NCBI GenBank assembly: GCA_030041455.1
Contig: JASHNV010000019.1
Location: 1 to 51,034 of the forward strand
DNA from: Spirochaetia bacterium
GTDB taxonomy: Bacteria; Spirochaetota; Spirochaetia; DAHUYW01
Direction: 5' to 3'
Length of the DNA stretch: 51,034 nucleotides
Each line of letters opens with the position of its first letter. Within the stretch, counting starts at the first letter, position 1. Under the pieces are notes generated by a model. The model had not been told where the DNA came from, did not search any database, and worked only from the letters and a program-made list of their open reading frames with translations. The position numbers were made by a program, and so were the translations under genes. Positions 50,994-51,034 of the stretch are shown one piece after another.

Positions 50994-51034
50994 GCGAATT
51001 GAAAACGCGGTCTCCTCTCCTGCCCGAACGGCTT

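Overview
The window is high-GC bacterial DNA with dense, mostly minus-strand operons. Several traits fit a Gram-negative member of the Spirochaetota: an OmpA-type envelope protein with FlgD-like Ig repeats, an Omp85-type outer-membrane barrel, lipoboxes, and a long thymidine-kinase-like protein. The phylum call is inference from gene content only; no rRNA or other marker gene is present.

Left part (1-10.8 kb). A truncated OmpA/FlgD-repeat protein is followed by the most striking feature, a 12-gene minus-strand operon for a bacterial microcompartment (BMC). Transcription order is SorC-type regulator, BMC-T (CsoS1D-like), BMC-H, two BMC-P, BMC-T, CoA-acylating aldehyde dehydrogenase, two more BMC-P, RpiB-like isomerase, deoxyribose-phosphate aldolase (DeoC) and phosphopentomutase (DeoB). 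This matches the bioinformatically defined sugar-phosphate-utilising (SPU) BMC class. DeoC and the aldehyde dehydrogenase carry N-terminal amphipathic helices that look like encapsulation peptides. Pyrimidine-nucleoside phosphorylase (deoA, 13.7-15.0 kb), a thymidine-kinase-like protein (16.5-17.6 kb) and a purine/uridine nucleoside phosphorylase (35.7-36.4 kb) lie in the same window. Together they suggest a route: nucleoside to (deoxy)ribose-1-P to (deoxy)ribose-5-P to acetaldehyde plus glyceraldehyde-3-P to acetyl-CoA, with RpiB as an exit for ribose-5-P.

Accessory stretches. The regions 10.8-13.7, 22.5-24.5 and 28.6-31.1 kb hold toxin-antitoxin pairs (a frameshifted VapBC-like pair, a COG1569 PIN pair, a MazF pair), a lower-GC DUF1398 gene, remnants of IS110-like and IS1595-like transposases, a possible group II intron fragment, and a split AlbA_2/HATPase gene. 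Between them lie an Omp85-like barrel, a membrane-anchored zinc-ribbon/Nudix fusion, a GH3 lipoprotein, an SDR dehydrogenase, a ROK regulator, and a five-gene operon (Bcr-type MFS, two YCII proteins, alpha/beta hydrolase, ECF42-type sigma factor).

Right part (31-51 kb). This holds a DHA2 exporter, a K+-independent-type membrane pyrophosphatase, the nucleoside phosphorylase, DUF212, rhomboid protease, polyprenyl synthase, RlmE and an NlpC/P60-like lipoprotein. Carbohydrate genes follow: mannonate dehydratase with an SDR (divergent from a TetR regulator), and a sugar uptake operon (AGE-family epimerase, RbsA/C/B-type ABC transporter) behind a promoter with consensus -35 and -10 boxes. A Gfo/Idh/MocA oxidoreductase with a sugar isomerase/epimerase closes the window.
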